From Pontiella sulfatireligans (lineage in GTDB: Bacteria; Verrucomicrobiota; Kiritimatiellia; Kiritimatiellales; Pontiellaceae), in the NCBI RefSeq assembly GCF_900890705.1, contig NZ_CAAHFH010000002.1, positions 1,426,001-1,490,000 of the forward strand: a stretch of DNA of 64,000 nt, given 5' to 3'. Made by a program: the position numbers and the translations under genes. Below, piece by piece: positions 24,779 through 32,323 of the stretch. The first letter of the stretch is position 1, and the number at the start of each line of letters is the position of its first letter. Under the pieces are notes generated by a model. That model saw only the letters and a list, made by a program, of their open reading frames with translations, was not told the DNA's origin and searched no databases.

Positions 24779-24841
24779 GCGGAATTCTGTTCCGCGTTTT
24801 CGGGCGCACCGCTCTGCCGGGAACGCGGAACGGAATTCCGC
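24779..24841. repeat. REP-like inverted repeat, family A
   Basis: GCGGAATTC-t-GTTCCGCGTT and its complement are 20-bp arms (one mismatch) around a 23-bp loop. A half element with the same core lies at about 27588-27609 (AACGCGGAACGGCATTCCGC). Non-coding. Confidence 0.65.
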
Positions 24842-24884
24842 ACCACTCCTTGCGGATAAATGCCCAAAGGATGCACCAGCTGTT

Positions 24885-24932
24885 GGAGGGTGGCGCTTCG
24901 TCGCTACCGGTTCCGACGAAGCGGAACCCTCC
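24885..24932. repeat. REP-like inverted repeat, family B
   Basis: GGAGGGTGGCGCTTCGTCG and CGACGAAGCGGAACCCTCC pair over 19 bp with two mismatches around a 10-bp loop that contains ACCGGT. It sits between the first palindrome and the intact deacetylase 3' end. Non-coding. Confidence 0.65.
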
Positions 24933-24950
24933 AGTGCTTGTCCTCCGGCA

Positions 24951-25622
24951 CTACTGCTTTAAAGCCAACAACTCGCTCACGGTGGCGAATTCATAACCCA
25001 TCGATTTCAAACCATCAATGATCAGCGGAACGGCGGCGATGGTTGCAGCGCGGTCGCCCCCGCCATCGTGCAAAACAATGATGGAACCGGGGCGCACTTT
25101 TTTGACAACGCGATCTCGGATCGTTGCGGCGTCAACCGCTTTCCAATCGCCAACGACGACGTCGGCGCTGATGTGCCGGAGGCCACGCGCTTCAAGAAGC
25201 TTGCCCTGCCCCGGCGACAGAATTCCATTGGGAGGCCGGAAGAGCGTCAGATTGGTGACTCCCACATTCGAAAATGCCCGCTCCATTTGATCGAGCTGCG
25301 CGTTCACATATTCCCGCTTCTTGAACGCCAAGGCGTCCCAGCCGTAAGAATGCCCGCCGAGTTCATGGCCTGCTGCGATGATTTGGCGAGCCGTTGCCGG
25401 GTGCGTTTCGATCTGCTTGCCGATCAAGAAAAAGGTGGCTGTCACTTTTTTCTCGGCCAAGACCTTCAGCAGCTTTTCAGTGTATGGCGGGTTCGGTCCA
25501 TCGTCGAACGTCAGCGCGACAACCTTCATGTCGGTATTGATGCGCTTCACTCCTCCACAGGAAACAAAAGGAAGAATCAGGTACACGCAAACCAGAAGCT
25601 TCAATGTTCGGATTTGCTTCAC
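24951..25622 (-). CDS. NodB-type polysaccharide deacetylase lipoprotein
   Basis: A 223-residue predicted lipoprotein (lipobox FVSC, Cys about 22) with a NodB fold: TFDDGPNPPYTEKLL (motif 1, catalytic base and metal Asp), GGHSYGWDALAF (motif 2), LFRPPNGILSPGQG (motif 3) and IIVLHDGGGDR (motif 5). Motif 2 normally has two metal His as H-S/T-x-x-H; here the second is Trp, so metal binding may differ. It would remove acetyl groups from a cell-wall or exported glycan. It uses a GTG start three bases after the preceding gene and forms an operon with the two genes upstream. Its last 187 coding bases are repeated at 23.77-23.95 kb. Confidence 0.85.
   Translation of the reverse strand: MKQIRTLKLLVCVYLILPFVSCGGVKRINTDMKVVALTFDDGPNPPYTEKLLKVLAEKKVTATFFLIGKQIETHPATARQIIAAGHELGGHSYGWDALAFKKREYVNAQLDQMERAFSNVGVTNLTLFRPPNGILSPGQGKLLEARGLRHISADVVVGDWKAVDAATIRDRVVKKVRPGSIIVLHDGGGDRAATIAAVPLIIDGLKSMGYEFATVSELLALKQ
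24965..25151. repeat. 187-bp direct repeat, right copy (within the intact deacetylase)
   Basis: Partner of 23767-23953; about 95 percent identical with no gaps. Confidence 0.9.
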
Positions 25623-25625
25623 AAC

Positions 25626-26288
25626 TTACATATCCAGCACGGTTTCGGGGTAGACTTGGCCGCCGGCGCCGATTTTGAAGACATAGATGAGGCCGGGGCG
25701 AAGGCGCTTGTAGACGGCGTTGCCATAGACGGCCTTGATGCCGTGGTCGCGCAGAGCTTCGGGGTCGTTGGACAATTCCCAGATGGCTTCCCAGAACATT
25801 TGCTGCTCGGGCAGCTTAAGATCGCGCAGCAGGCCGGCGTAGCGCTCGGGGTTCGTGCCGGGCGTTTCGATGTCGAACCCTTCGGCCGGGCTCATGTGCT
25901 CGCCGTAGACGCGACGCCAGAGATAGAGTGAACGAGCCTTGCCATCCATCACGGCCTGATCGGAAAAGGTGACGACGAGCGCATCGAAGTGGATGACGTC
26001 GCCTTCGATTTCATATTCTTTTTCGAGCACCTTGGTGAGCATGTCGCCACGCGCGGTCTCCACAAACTTAATGGTGGTGTAGAGACGGCCGTCGCGCTCC
26101 TCCTGCTTGAGCACTTTGGCGAAGCCGATCTGGTCTTCGTGCCTGAGCGTGGTGATGGCCTTTTTGAGCTTTTCGTTGCTGGCGAGCAGATCGTGAACGG
26201 ACCTGGTGCCGTAGAAGATCGTACCGCCCACAAACGCCAGCACGGTCAGCGTCAAAGCCGTGGTGATGAATTTAAGAATGCGGGTCAT
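25626..26288 (-). CDS. Membrane-anchored protein of unknown function
   Basis: A 220-residue protein with one N-terminal membrane helix (FITTALTLTVLAFVGGTIF, about residues 7-27), a short coiled segment (LLASNEKLKKAITTLR) and a mixed alpha/beta extracytoplasmic domain with many charged residues (EYEIEGDVIHFDALVV, YLWRRVYGEHMSPAEGF). I do not recognise the family. It sits between a metallophosphoesterase (4-bp ATGA overlap) and a deacetylase lipoprotein (3-bp gap), so it probably works with envelope polymer processing. Confidence 0.75.
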   Translation of the reverse strand: MTRILKFITTALTLTVLAFVGGTIFYGTRSVHDLLASNEKLKKAITTLRHEDQIGFAKVLKQEERDGRLYTTIKFVETARGDMLTKVLEKEYEIEGDVIHFDALVVTFSDQAVMDGKARSLYLWRRVYGEHMSPAEGFDIETPGTNPERYAGLLRDLKLPEQQMFWEAIWELSNDPEALRDHGIKAVYGNAVYKRLRPGLIYVFKIGAGGQVYPETVLDM

Positions 26289-27031
26289 GGATTCACAGTT
26301 TCCTGAGGCTGGTAGTCGCGCATCAGGCGGATGCCGCGCCCATCGAGCTGAACCACCGCCGGGCCGGCATCGTCGACATGGGCGCTTAGCGTGTAGTAGG
26401 CGGCCCCATCAATTTTTTTAAGGTCGTCCGCATGCTGGTGCCCCTGAAAGACCGCCTCCACTTTGCCGGAAAGTTGGATCATTTCGCGCACAGCGGCATT
26501 ATTTGCAACGCCGAAATCGCCGTCTAAGTCGAGTCGCTGGTGCGAAAGGATGATCACAGGCAGCAACGCCGCTCCCAACCGCCCCCGAAGCCAATCGAGC
26601 TGCGCCGCGGGAACGAACGATTCCTGCCAGCGGAAATTGCCGCGGTCATACTCGGTTCCGTCTGGTGAAAAGTTGGCGTCGATGCAGATGCACTCATAGC
26701 CGCCGCATTCGAAATGGAAGCTGGAGGAATCCCCTGTCCGGCCGAGCGCATTATAAAACGCCGTCTTGGAAAGATGGTCGAGGTCGTGATTGCCGTGCAT
26801 GTAGTGGATCGGCCCACTGAACGAGTCGCACAAGGCGGCCACTTCACGCAACAGCCGCTTGGCGCTCATCTCGCTGGTGGCGTTGATCAGATCGCCCATT
26901 ATCACCATCGCATCGACGCCGCCGTGGACGAGCGTCGCCACGGCTTCGTACAAACGGTTCAGCGCCGCAACGCCGCCGTCGTAGTGGATATCGGTCAGCA
27001 GACCGACCTTTGCCTGTGGTACAGATTGCAT
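26285..27031 (-). CDS. Calcineurin-like metallophosphoesterase
   Basis: A 248-residue cytoplasmic phosphoesterase. The dimetal motifs are in order: GLLTDIHYDG (D-x-H), VIMGDLINAT (G-D), HYMHGNHDL (G-N-H-D), VIILSHQRLD (H) and VFQGHQHADD (G-H-x-H). This is the 3',5'-cAMP phosphodiesterase/CpdA-like branch, but the substrate is not certain. First gene of a three-gene operon with the unknown membrane protein and the deacetylase. Confidence 0.9.
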   Translation of the reverse strand: MQSVPQAKVGLLTDIHYDGGVAALNRLYEAVATLVHGGVDAMVIMGDLINATSEMSAKRLLREVAALCDSFSGPIHYMHGNHDLDHLSKTAFYNALGRTGDSSSFHFECGGYECICIDANFSPDGTEYDRGNFRWQESFVPAAQLDWLRGRLGAALLPVIILSHQRLDLDGDFGVANNAAVREMIQLSGKVEAVFQGHQHADDLKKIDGAAYYTLSAHVDDAGPAVVQLDGRGIRLMRDYQPQETVNP

Positions 27032-27091
27032 GAACGTACTTAAATTGATTTACGCGACGCCGCAAAGCGAATTGTGATACAGACTTGGGTC

Positions 27092-27126
27092 AAAAACAAA
27101 AAACCCCGGAACGAACAGACGCTCCG
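27092..27126 (-). terminator. Rho-independent terminator of the EF-hand gene
   Basis: On the minus strand CCGGAGCG and CGTTCCGG pair (one G-U), followed by GGTTTTTTGTTTTTG. It lies about 25 bp after the EF-hand stop. Confidence 0.75.
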
Positions 27127-27149
27127 GCAGCGATCGTTATGCAAAATGC

Positions 27150-27443
27150 TTACTGAGCCTTCTCAGCGGCTTTCTCCGCTTTCTTTTTTGCAAACCAGTC
27201 TTTTCTTTCCTTCCCTGATGCGAGGCCGTCCTTGTTGACGTCCATTTCGTCAAAATTAGATTCCACCTTGACCTGGTTCCACCTCCAACCCTTTTCCGCC
27301 CATTTGGCTTTCTCCATGGCCACAAATTGCTCTTTGGTCATATCTTTGGCCACCGGAGTTTTTTTCGCGGGCTGCCCTTCTGGCGCAGCCTGTACCGAAG
27401 CCGACACCCCTGCGAGCACTGCAATCATCATCCATTTTTTCAT
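27150..27443 (-). CDS. Small exported EF-hand protein
   Basis: A 97-residue protein with a signal peptide (MKKWMMIAVLAGVSASVQA) and a single EF-hand calcium loop DVNKDGLASGKE (D-x-N-x-D-G...E) near residue 75, ending in a Lys/Ala-rich helix (FAKKKAEKAAEKAQ). Function unknown; small one- or two-EF-hand secreted proteins are common in this group of bacteria. The start at 27443 is set by the signal peptide; the frame stays open to 27536 but the extra part is not protein-like. A terminator follows. Confidence 0.75.
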   Translation of the reverse strand: MKKWMMIAVLAGVSASVQAAPEGQPAKKTPVAKDMTKEQFVAMEKAKWAEKGWRWNQVKVESNFDEMDVNKDGLASGKERKDWFAKKKAEKAAEKAQ

Positions 27444-27685
27444 TTCGTAGCCTTTTGGTTTGAAATTCCCAACATTGGCTCCACAGAGAGCCTTGTATGC
27501 ATGGTTAATATGCCACCTTCCGCCCCGCCAGAACACAGCTGTTCTTGTAATATACCCGTCTGATATTGCACTACGAATTCAAACAGAAACGCGGAACGGC
27601 ATTCCGCACTGCGCTTTAGTTTGCAACATAAATGGAAACCTTGCCCCGTCTTTGGGGAAGAGCCGAGCCGAGAGCCACGCAATGA
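27444..27685. other. Intergenic region with half of REP-like family A
   Basis: No credible gene. At about 27588-27609 AACGCGGAACGGCATTCCGC repeats the right arm of the palindrome at 24.8 kb. The rest shows nothing I can name. Confidence 0.4.
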
Positions 27686-27717
27686 AAAAGCCCCGACCGG
27701 AATCCGGTCAGGGCTTT
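27686..27717 (-). terminator. Terminator-like hairpin downstream of the intron
   Basis: AAAGCCCTGACCGGA and its complement form a GC-rich stem followed by TTTTTC on the minus strand. The surrounding CGCTCCATTTAAAG before the stem is the same as after tRNA-Gly (29.95 kb), so this is probably a duplicated tRNA-terminator context. Confidence 0.7.
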
Positions 27718-27811
27718 AAATGGAGCGAGTGTGCCGGAGGTGCGCAACACCGGAGACCACCGAGACGCGTAGCGGCGCAGGTCACAGATGCAATCTCGGA
27801 GCGAGCGGAAT

Positions 27812-27893
27812 CGAGTAGGACAAGGCTGAGTGATCAAGCTCAGCCTTGTTCCTCTCACAGAACCGTGCGTACGGACCTCGTACACGGCTCCTG
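27812..27893 (-). ncRNA. Group II intron domains V and VI
   Basis: Domain V has the GAGCCG start with the AGC triad and a CGGTTC return strand; domain VI is an 11-bp hairpin with CTTGATCA in the loop and ends in CTCGAT. It is the catalytic core of the intron. Confidence 0.8.
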
Positions 27894-27900
27894 TTTACTT

Positions 27901-29214
27901 TTATCCCCGATTCAATGGGGAAAGCGTTCCGGTCTCTACTTGATCGGCGGCGTATAGCCCGATCTCGTTGAACCAGCGGTTGGGCATCGCCATATGGGCG
28001 AGCTGGCAGGAGGCGTTGCGCCATGAGGCCATTTTGATCCGCTTAAACTCTCCCTTGTAGCCCAGTTGCCTGAGCCGTCGGTGGAGCTTCTGCGGTTTCT
28101 TCCACAGCTTCATTTGTATGGCGCGCAACCTCCGTCTTAGCCAACTCATCAGCTTCTTCAACTCCGTCTTGCAGTTCGCAACCTTAAAATAGTTCACGAA
28201 CCCGCGCAGGACGGGATTGAGGTCGCGTATCACTTTGGCGAGATTCACGGGCGTGTTTCTGCGCGTGACGGCTTTGAGCTTGGCCTTGATTCGGGCGATT
28301 TTCTTGGCCTGTATTTTCGTATAGGTCAAACCGATCTCCACTCCCAGAAAGGCGACGCCCTCCTGCAACTCGGTCACATGCGTCTTGCGACGGTTGACCA
28401 CGAGTTCGAGCTTTCCTTCAAGGTAGTCCTCGGCCACCCGAAGTGCGTTTTGTGCGCCTTTCGGGCTACCCTTGAAAATCAGAATGTCGTCCGCATAACG
28501 TACGACCCGATGTCCTCGTCCCGCCATATGCTGGTCGAATTCGTCCAGATAAATATTGGCGAGAAGCGGACTGATAACTCCGCCCTGCGGGCTTCCGGTT
28601 TCCGTTCGAGCAAACAGGCCATGGTTCATGACTCCGCTCTCCAAGAACATTCTGATGAGCGCAAGGATACTGCCGTCAGCCACCTTGCGCCGTACCGCTT
28701 TTAAGATCAGATCATGATCCAGCAGGTCGAAGCATTTGCTCAAATCCATATCCACCACATGCTCCAACCCCTCCTCGCGCATTCGTGCGGTTGCCTCTGC
28801 AATCGCTCCATGTGCGCTTCGTTTGGGTCGGTAGCCATAGCTTCCAGAATGAAACCCTGCTTCAAAGATCGGCTCAATCGCCATCTTCAATGCCTGCTGC
28901 ACCACGCGGTCGCGCACCGTCGGTATCCCAATCAAGCGGATACCTCCATCCGGCTTTTCAAGCTCCACCCGTTTCACGGGGCTGGGTCGATAAGCCTTTG
29001 TGCGCAACGCCTCAAGAAGTTCGGCGATATTTTCCGACTGGTTCAGCGCAAAGCCTTTGCAGGACTGCCCGTCTATTCCGGGAGCTCCATTGCTCGACTT
29101 CACCTTTTTGAACGCCGTTTCCAACACCTGAGCGTGGAGTAAGCGATCATATAAACTGTACCAAACCCGCATCCTATCGTTCATCCTCGCTTCTTTGTGC
29201 TTCGCTCCGTCCAT
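27901..29214 (-). CDS. ltrA: Group II intron reverse transcriptase/maturase
   Basis: A 437-residue intron-encoded protein. The RT domain (about 50-300) has GIPTVRDRVVQQALKMAIEP, SYGYRPKRSAHGAI, DMDLSKCFDLLDH, GSPQGGVISPLLANIYLDEF and the catalytic RYADDILIF. The thumb/maturase X domain follows (about 310-415). No HNH endonuclease domain is present, so mobility would rely on pre-formed 3' ends. All catalytic motifs appear intact. The start could be 29214 or the Met at residue 11. Confidence 0.95.
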   Translation of the reverse strand: MDGAKHKEARMNDRMRVWYSLYDRLLHAQVLETAFKKVKSSNGAPGIDGQSCKGFALNQSENIAELLEALRTKAYRPSPVKRVELEKPDGGIRLIGIPTVRDRVVQQALKMAIEPIFEAGFHSGSYGYRPKRSAHGAIAEATARMREEGLEHVVDMDLSKCFDLLDHDLILKAVRRKVADGSILALIRMFLESGVMNHGLFARTETGSPQGGVISPLLANIYLDEFDQHMAGRGHRVVRYADDILIFKGSPKGAQNALRVAEDYLEGKLELVVNRRKTHVTELQEGVAFLGVEIGLTYTKIQAKKIARIKAKLKAVTRRNTPVNLAKVIRDLNPVLRGFVNYFKVANCKTELKKLMSWLRRRLRAIQMKLWKKPQKLHRRLRQLGYKGEFKRIKMASWRNASCQLAHMAMPNRWFNEIGLYAADQVETGTLSPLNRG

Positions 29215-29921
29215 CTTCCGTTTTCACGATCTCGTTCGATTCTTCAGCGGGCTTCCAAGGGCTTGTATCCGGTTCAACGGCAATATGCCTTTTCAACTCC
29301 ACCTACTCCGAAGGAACAGTTTGCCTCCAGTCCGCTCGTTCCCGAGTTCGCCCAAGACCACTTGCCCGCCTTGCGACGGCTTACCTCCCCGAAACCGCGT
29401 CCCGTCAATTGACGTAGCTTTCAAGTAAACTTCACCCCTTCGCATCCAGCCGACGCTTTTGGCCATCGACCGTCCCGGCGAACAAGCCGCAGGTCGATCC
29501 GGTTTTGCCCTCCACACCCTCACGGGCTTTCACAGGCCGGATCTTCATCACTACTACGGGCTCATCTGCCACCCTGCACGCTTCGCCCAGCTCCTTGAAC
29601 TTCTTCTTGGAGCCAAACTATTGCGCTCTCGCACAAACCATGCAGGGCTTCCCCGGTTATGACTCCGGCTCCCTGTGAACGATTCCATCCTCAATCACAA
29701 ACGCAGTCTGTCCGAGTACCAGGCTTCGCGCTATTTTGCACGCTTACCTTCTGCGCCTGCCGAATCAGGTTTACAACCGTTATGTACCGTTCACTTCCTA
29801 TCGCTTCCTTCAGACCCCGCCGTTACCAGCAACGCCCTTGCGATTCGGATTTACTTCCCCTCGGACGGGGTGTTATCGCCTTCTTTCAGGCGACTGGGTT
29901 TGCCGGCTTTGCCGGGCAAAC

Positions 29922-29954
29922 AAAAAGGCCGGCCTGCAAATGCAGGCCGGCCTT
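29922..29954 (-). terminator. Terminator of the tRNA-Ser/tRNA-Gly unit
   Basis: On the minus strand AGGCCGGCCTGCA pairs with TGCAGGCCGGCCT and is followed by TTTTT. It is the insertion point of the group II intron. Confidence 0.9.
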
Positions 29955-29958
29955 TAAA

Positions 29959-30033
29959 TGGAGCGAGCGAAGAGATTCGAACTCTCGACAACCACCTTGG
30001 CAAGGTGGAGCTCTACCACTGAGCTACGCTCGC
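29959..30033 (-). tRNA. tRNA-Gly (GCC)
   Basis: 75 bases including an encoded CCA. Acceptor GCGAGCG/CGCTCGC, D-arm GCTC...GAGC, anticodon stem CCACC/GGTGG with loop TTGCCAA (anticodon GCC), T-arm GAGAG..CTCTT with TTCGAAT. All arms pair. Confidence 0.95.
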
Positions 30034-30052
30034 TTAAATCGTTCCGCCAAAA

Positions 30053-30145
<93 letters not shown>

Positions 30146-30164
30146 TGAAATTGGCAAGTCGGGA

Positions 30165-30193
30165 AAGCTACACGCTTCATTTTCGGAAATCAA
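30165..30193 (-). promoter_or_regulatory. Probable promoter of the tRNA-Ser/Gly unit
   Basis: On the minus strand TTGATT, 17 bp, TAGCTT, with the -10 box 19 bp before the tRNA-Ser 5' end. Confidence 0.45.
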
Positions 30194-30226
30194 CCGGGTT
30201 TTTGGTATATTTCAACGGAAGGATAC

Positions 30227-30706
30227 TCAGCCAAACCGTGCCGTGAGCGCCCGTTGAACCGGCACCGGAACAAACTGCGAAGTGTCGCCGCCGAGCTGGG
30301 CCACTTCGCGGACATTGCTGGAGCTCACATAGCTGTAGTCCTGCTTCGGCATCAGAAAGAGGGTTTCGATTTGCGGTTTGAGCTTTCGGTTGGTGAGCGC
30401 CATCTGGAACTCATATTCAAAATCGGAAAAGGCGCGCAGCCCGCGGACAATCACCCGCACCCCCTTGGACTCGGCAAAGTCAACCAGCAGGCCGGCAAAG
30501 CTGTCGATCTCAATGCCTACGAGATGCGCAGTCGATTCGCGGACCAACTCAATCCGCTCCTCCAAAGAGAAAAGCGGGTTTTTCCCGGGGTTGGTGGCCA
30601 CGGCGAGCACAATGCGCGGAAAGATGCGCGAGGCGCGTTCAATAACGTCCAGATGGCCCATGGTGATCGGGTCGAAGGTTCCTGCGCACACAGCGGCTTC
30701 GTTCAT
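30227..30706 (-). CDS. coaD: Pantetheine-phosphate adenylyltransferase
   Basis: A 159-residue nucleotidyltransferase catalysing the penultimate step of coenzyme A synthesis (phosphopantetheine plus ATP to dephospho-CoA). AGTFDPITMGHLDVIERA has the T/H-x-G-H nucleotide-binding motif and YSYVSSSNVREVAQLGGD is the conserved C-terminal motif. Normal length. GAGGAAG precedes the ATG within the end of rsmD, with which it overlaps by 4 bp; rsmD-coaD is a very common gene pair. Confidence 0.97.
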   Translation of the reverse strand: MNEAAVCAGTFDPITMGHLDVIERASRIFPRIVLAVATNPGKNPLFSLEERIELVRESTAHLVGIEIDSFAGLLVDFAESKGVRVIVRGLRAFSDFEYEFQMALTNRKLKPQIETLFLMPKQDYSYVSSSNVREVAQLGGDTSQFVPVPVQRALTARFG

Positions 30707-31263
30707 TCTGCTTCCTCGTGGTTGAGCTTGAGTACAAGAACGCGCGTCTTGCCATATTTCTTATCGCGCAAAACGTTCCAATTATTGGAAACTTCGACAT
30801 CGTCCTTGGAACGCAACTCGTACACCAGGACTCCGTCGTCTGTCAAAACCGAATGCTCTGCAATCCCTTCAAGAGTTTGCTGCATGGCATCGGGCAGGTC
30901 GTACGGCGGGTCGGCTAGAACCAGGTCGAACCGCTCCCCCGCCCGACCCAGCCAGCGAACCGCATCCGCCTTGATGCATTTGGTTTTGCCCAAATCCGGG
31001 CCTTCCAGTGACTGGATGTTTTGCTGCAGGTTTTTCCAAACATTGGAATGCTGCTCGACGAACGTGACCGACGCCGCGCCCCGGCTCCACGCCTCCATGC
31101 CCAGCGCGCCCGAACCGGCAAACAGGTCGAGCACCTTCAAACCCTCGCAACGGCCGCCCAGCGAAGAAAAAACCGCCTCGCGCACCGACTCCATCGTCGG
31201 CCGCACTTCCTGATTCGGCACTTCAAAACGCCGGTTCCTCAATATTCCACTCGTAATCCTCAT
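30703..31263 (-). CDS. rsmD: 16S rRNA (guanine966-N2)-methyltransferase RsmD
   Basis: A 186-residue class I methyltransferase that modifies G966 of 16S rRNA during 30S assembly. LDLFAGSGALGMEAWSRGA is the SAM-binding motif and LVLADPPYDLPDA the catalytic (D/N)PPY motif. Two TTCCA-N5-TGGAA palindromes lie inside the gene (30776 and 31034), in a frame different from the copies in jetC. Upstream is the first copy of the 38-bp palindrome of the defence block. Confidence 0.95.
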   Translation of the reverse strand: MRITSGILRNRRFEVPNQEVRPTMESVREAVFSSLGGRCEGLKVLDLFAGSGALGMEAWSRGAASVTFVEQHSNVWKNLQQNIQSLEGPDLGKTKCIKADAVRWLGRAGERFDLVLADPPYDLPDAMQQTLEGIAEHSVLTDDGVLVYELRSKDDVEVSNNWNVLRDKKYGKTRVLVLKLNHEEAE

Positions 31264-31318
31264 GTCGACACTCTAACGAAAACCTGCCCCATTGAAACCG
31301 AAATGAAGCATTCATCGC

Positions 31319-31356
31319 GTCACGGATCTCTGCACGATCGCGCAAACTTCCGTGAC
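31319..31356. repeat. 38-bp palindrome, copy 1
   Basis: Starts GTCACGG and ends TTCCGTGAC with central GCACGATCG; imperfect (left arm has ATCT for AAGT, right arm has CGCAAAC). It lies 31 bp upstream of the PaaX-like start. Confidence 0.9.
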
Positions 31357-31387
31357 ATCAGGAAATATTCTGCTACAGTCAACCGCA

Positions 31388-32195
31388 TGAAATGGAAGAC
31401 ATTTCACCACCCCGACATTGCCCTTCCGGTGATTCGCCGGAAGATTAGCGAGGAACTGATTGAGCTCCTCGGAGGAACAGCCGCGTTCATTCTTTCCCGT
31501 GGAGCGAGCGACATTTACAGTCATTGCTACCCCAATGAACGTGCTTTCAAGGCGTCGTTGTCGCGCCTTCAAAAGAAGGGTCTATTGGTTAAGCCAAAAA
31601 CCGATGGCTCGATGCCCTCTCTTGCGTTGACCACCGAAGGCCAAGCCAAAGTCCCCGACTACCTCAACCCGCAGATGTTCTGGTCGAAAAAATGGAACAA
31701 GTGGTGGTACGTGCTGATGTTTGATGTGCCTGAAAAGGATCGGAAATACCGGAACACACTACGGGCCTTCCTCAAAAAATGCGGATGGGGTGCCTTCAGA
31801 AAAGCGTATGGATAACCCCCAGGGACATCCGGCCAGACTACGATGACCTCGACCGTGCCGCCGCGGTGGACTCCGTTGCCTTTCTGCTCGAAGCCCGGAC
31901 GGTTCTGGGTTACGGAAATCAATCCCTCGTGCAGGAAGCCTGGAATTTTGACCATATCAACGAAGTCCAGCGCCTGTACGTTGCATTCATCTCCGAAAAC
32001 CTGGCCCGGTTGTCTTCAACTAAAGCAACCCCGGAGGAACTGATGCAACTGCTGCGGATGGAACATCAGGCGTTTGCACAGGCCATGTCGATTGACCCCC
32101 TGCTGCCGGAAGAGCTTTTGCCTTCCGATTATATCGGACAACGCGCTTATGCGCTCCACCAAGAATGCCTCGAACACGTGGCAGGGCAACTCTAA
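31388..32195 (+). pseudogene. PaaX-like transcriptional regulator, frameshifted
   Basis: The first part (MKWKTFHHPD.., 31388-31815) has a winged-helix-like N-terminus (ERAFKASLSRLQKKGLLV) and the PaaX core KWWYVLMFDVPEKDRKYR. The second part, in another frame from about 31790, continues GCLQKSVWITPRDIRPDYDDL and the PaaX C-terminal domain to 32195. Adding one G to the GGGG run at 31787-31790 joins them as KKCGWGCLQKSVWITP. The whole would be about 270 residues. PaaX proteins are GntR-like repressors whose middle domain has a Cas2-like fold. As written the gene is broken; a sequence error or slippage at the G-run is possible. It probably regulated the adjacent jet operon. Confidence 0.75.
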
Positions 32196-32209
32196 TCCAC
32201 CCCAATCAA

Positions 32210-32247
32210 ATCACGGATCTCTGCACGATCGTGCAGACTTCCGTGAC
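32210..32247. repeat. 38-bp palindrome, copy 2
   Basis: ATCACGGATCTCTGCACGA then TCGTGCAGACTTCCGTGAC, three left-arm mismatches from perfect. It lies 14 bp after the PaaX-like stop and 76 bp before jetA. Confidence 0.9.
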
Positions 32248-32323
32248 GCAACGGAGGGCCGGTTTTGATTTTAACCGGAAAAGGCGGTGGAACTGCCTTG
32301 GGTTGATCTGTAACTTGGAGCCT

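Larger units (their letters stand above)
27810..29921 (-). mobile_element. Group II intron, about 2.1 kb
   Basis: The RNA reads on the minus strand from GTTTGCCCGGC (29921) to ..CCTACTCGAT (27810). Domain V is recognisable at about 27851-27893 (GAGCCGTGTACGAGG, then CACGGTTCTG, with the catalytic AGC), and domain VI follows as a perfect ACAAGGCTGAG/CTCAGCCTTGT hairpin. The maturase lies in domain IV. The 5' end falls immediately after the T-tract of the tRNA-Gly terminator, the known target preference of terminator-inserting group IIC introns, which lack an endonuclease as here. The boundaries are inferred from consensus ends and not proven. Confidence 0.85.

Noticed and set aside
27440..27682. 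80-codon minus-strand frame downstream of the intron
   Set aside because: It crosses the REP-like half element and has no protein-like features.
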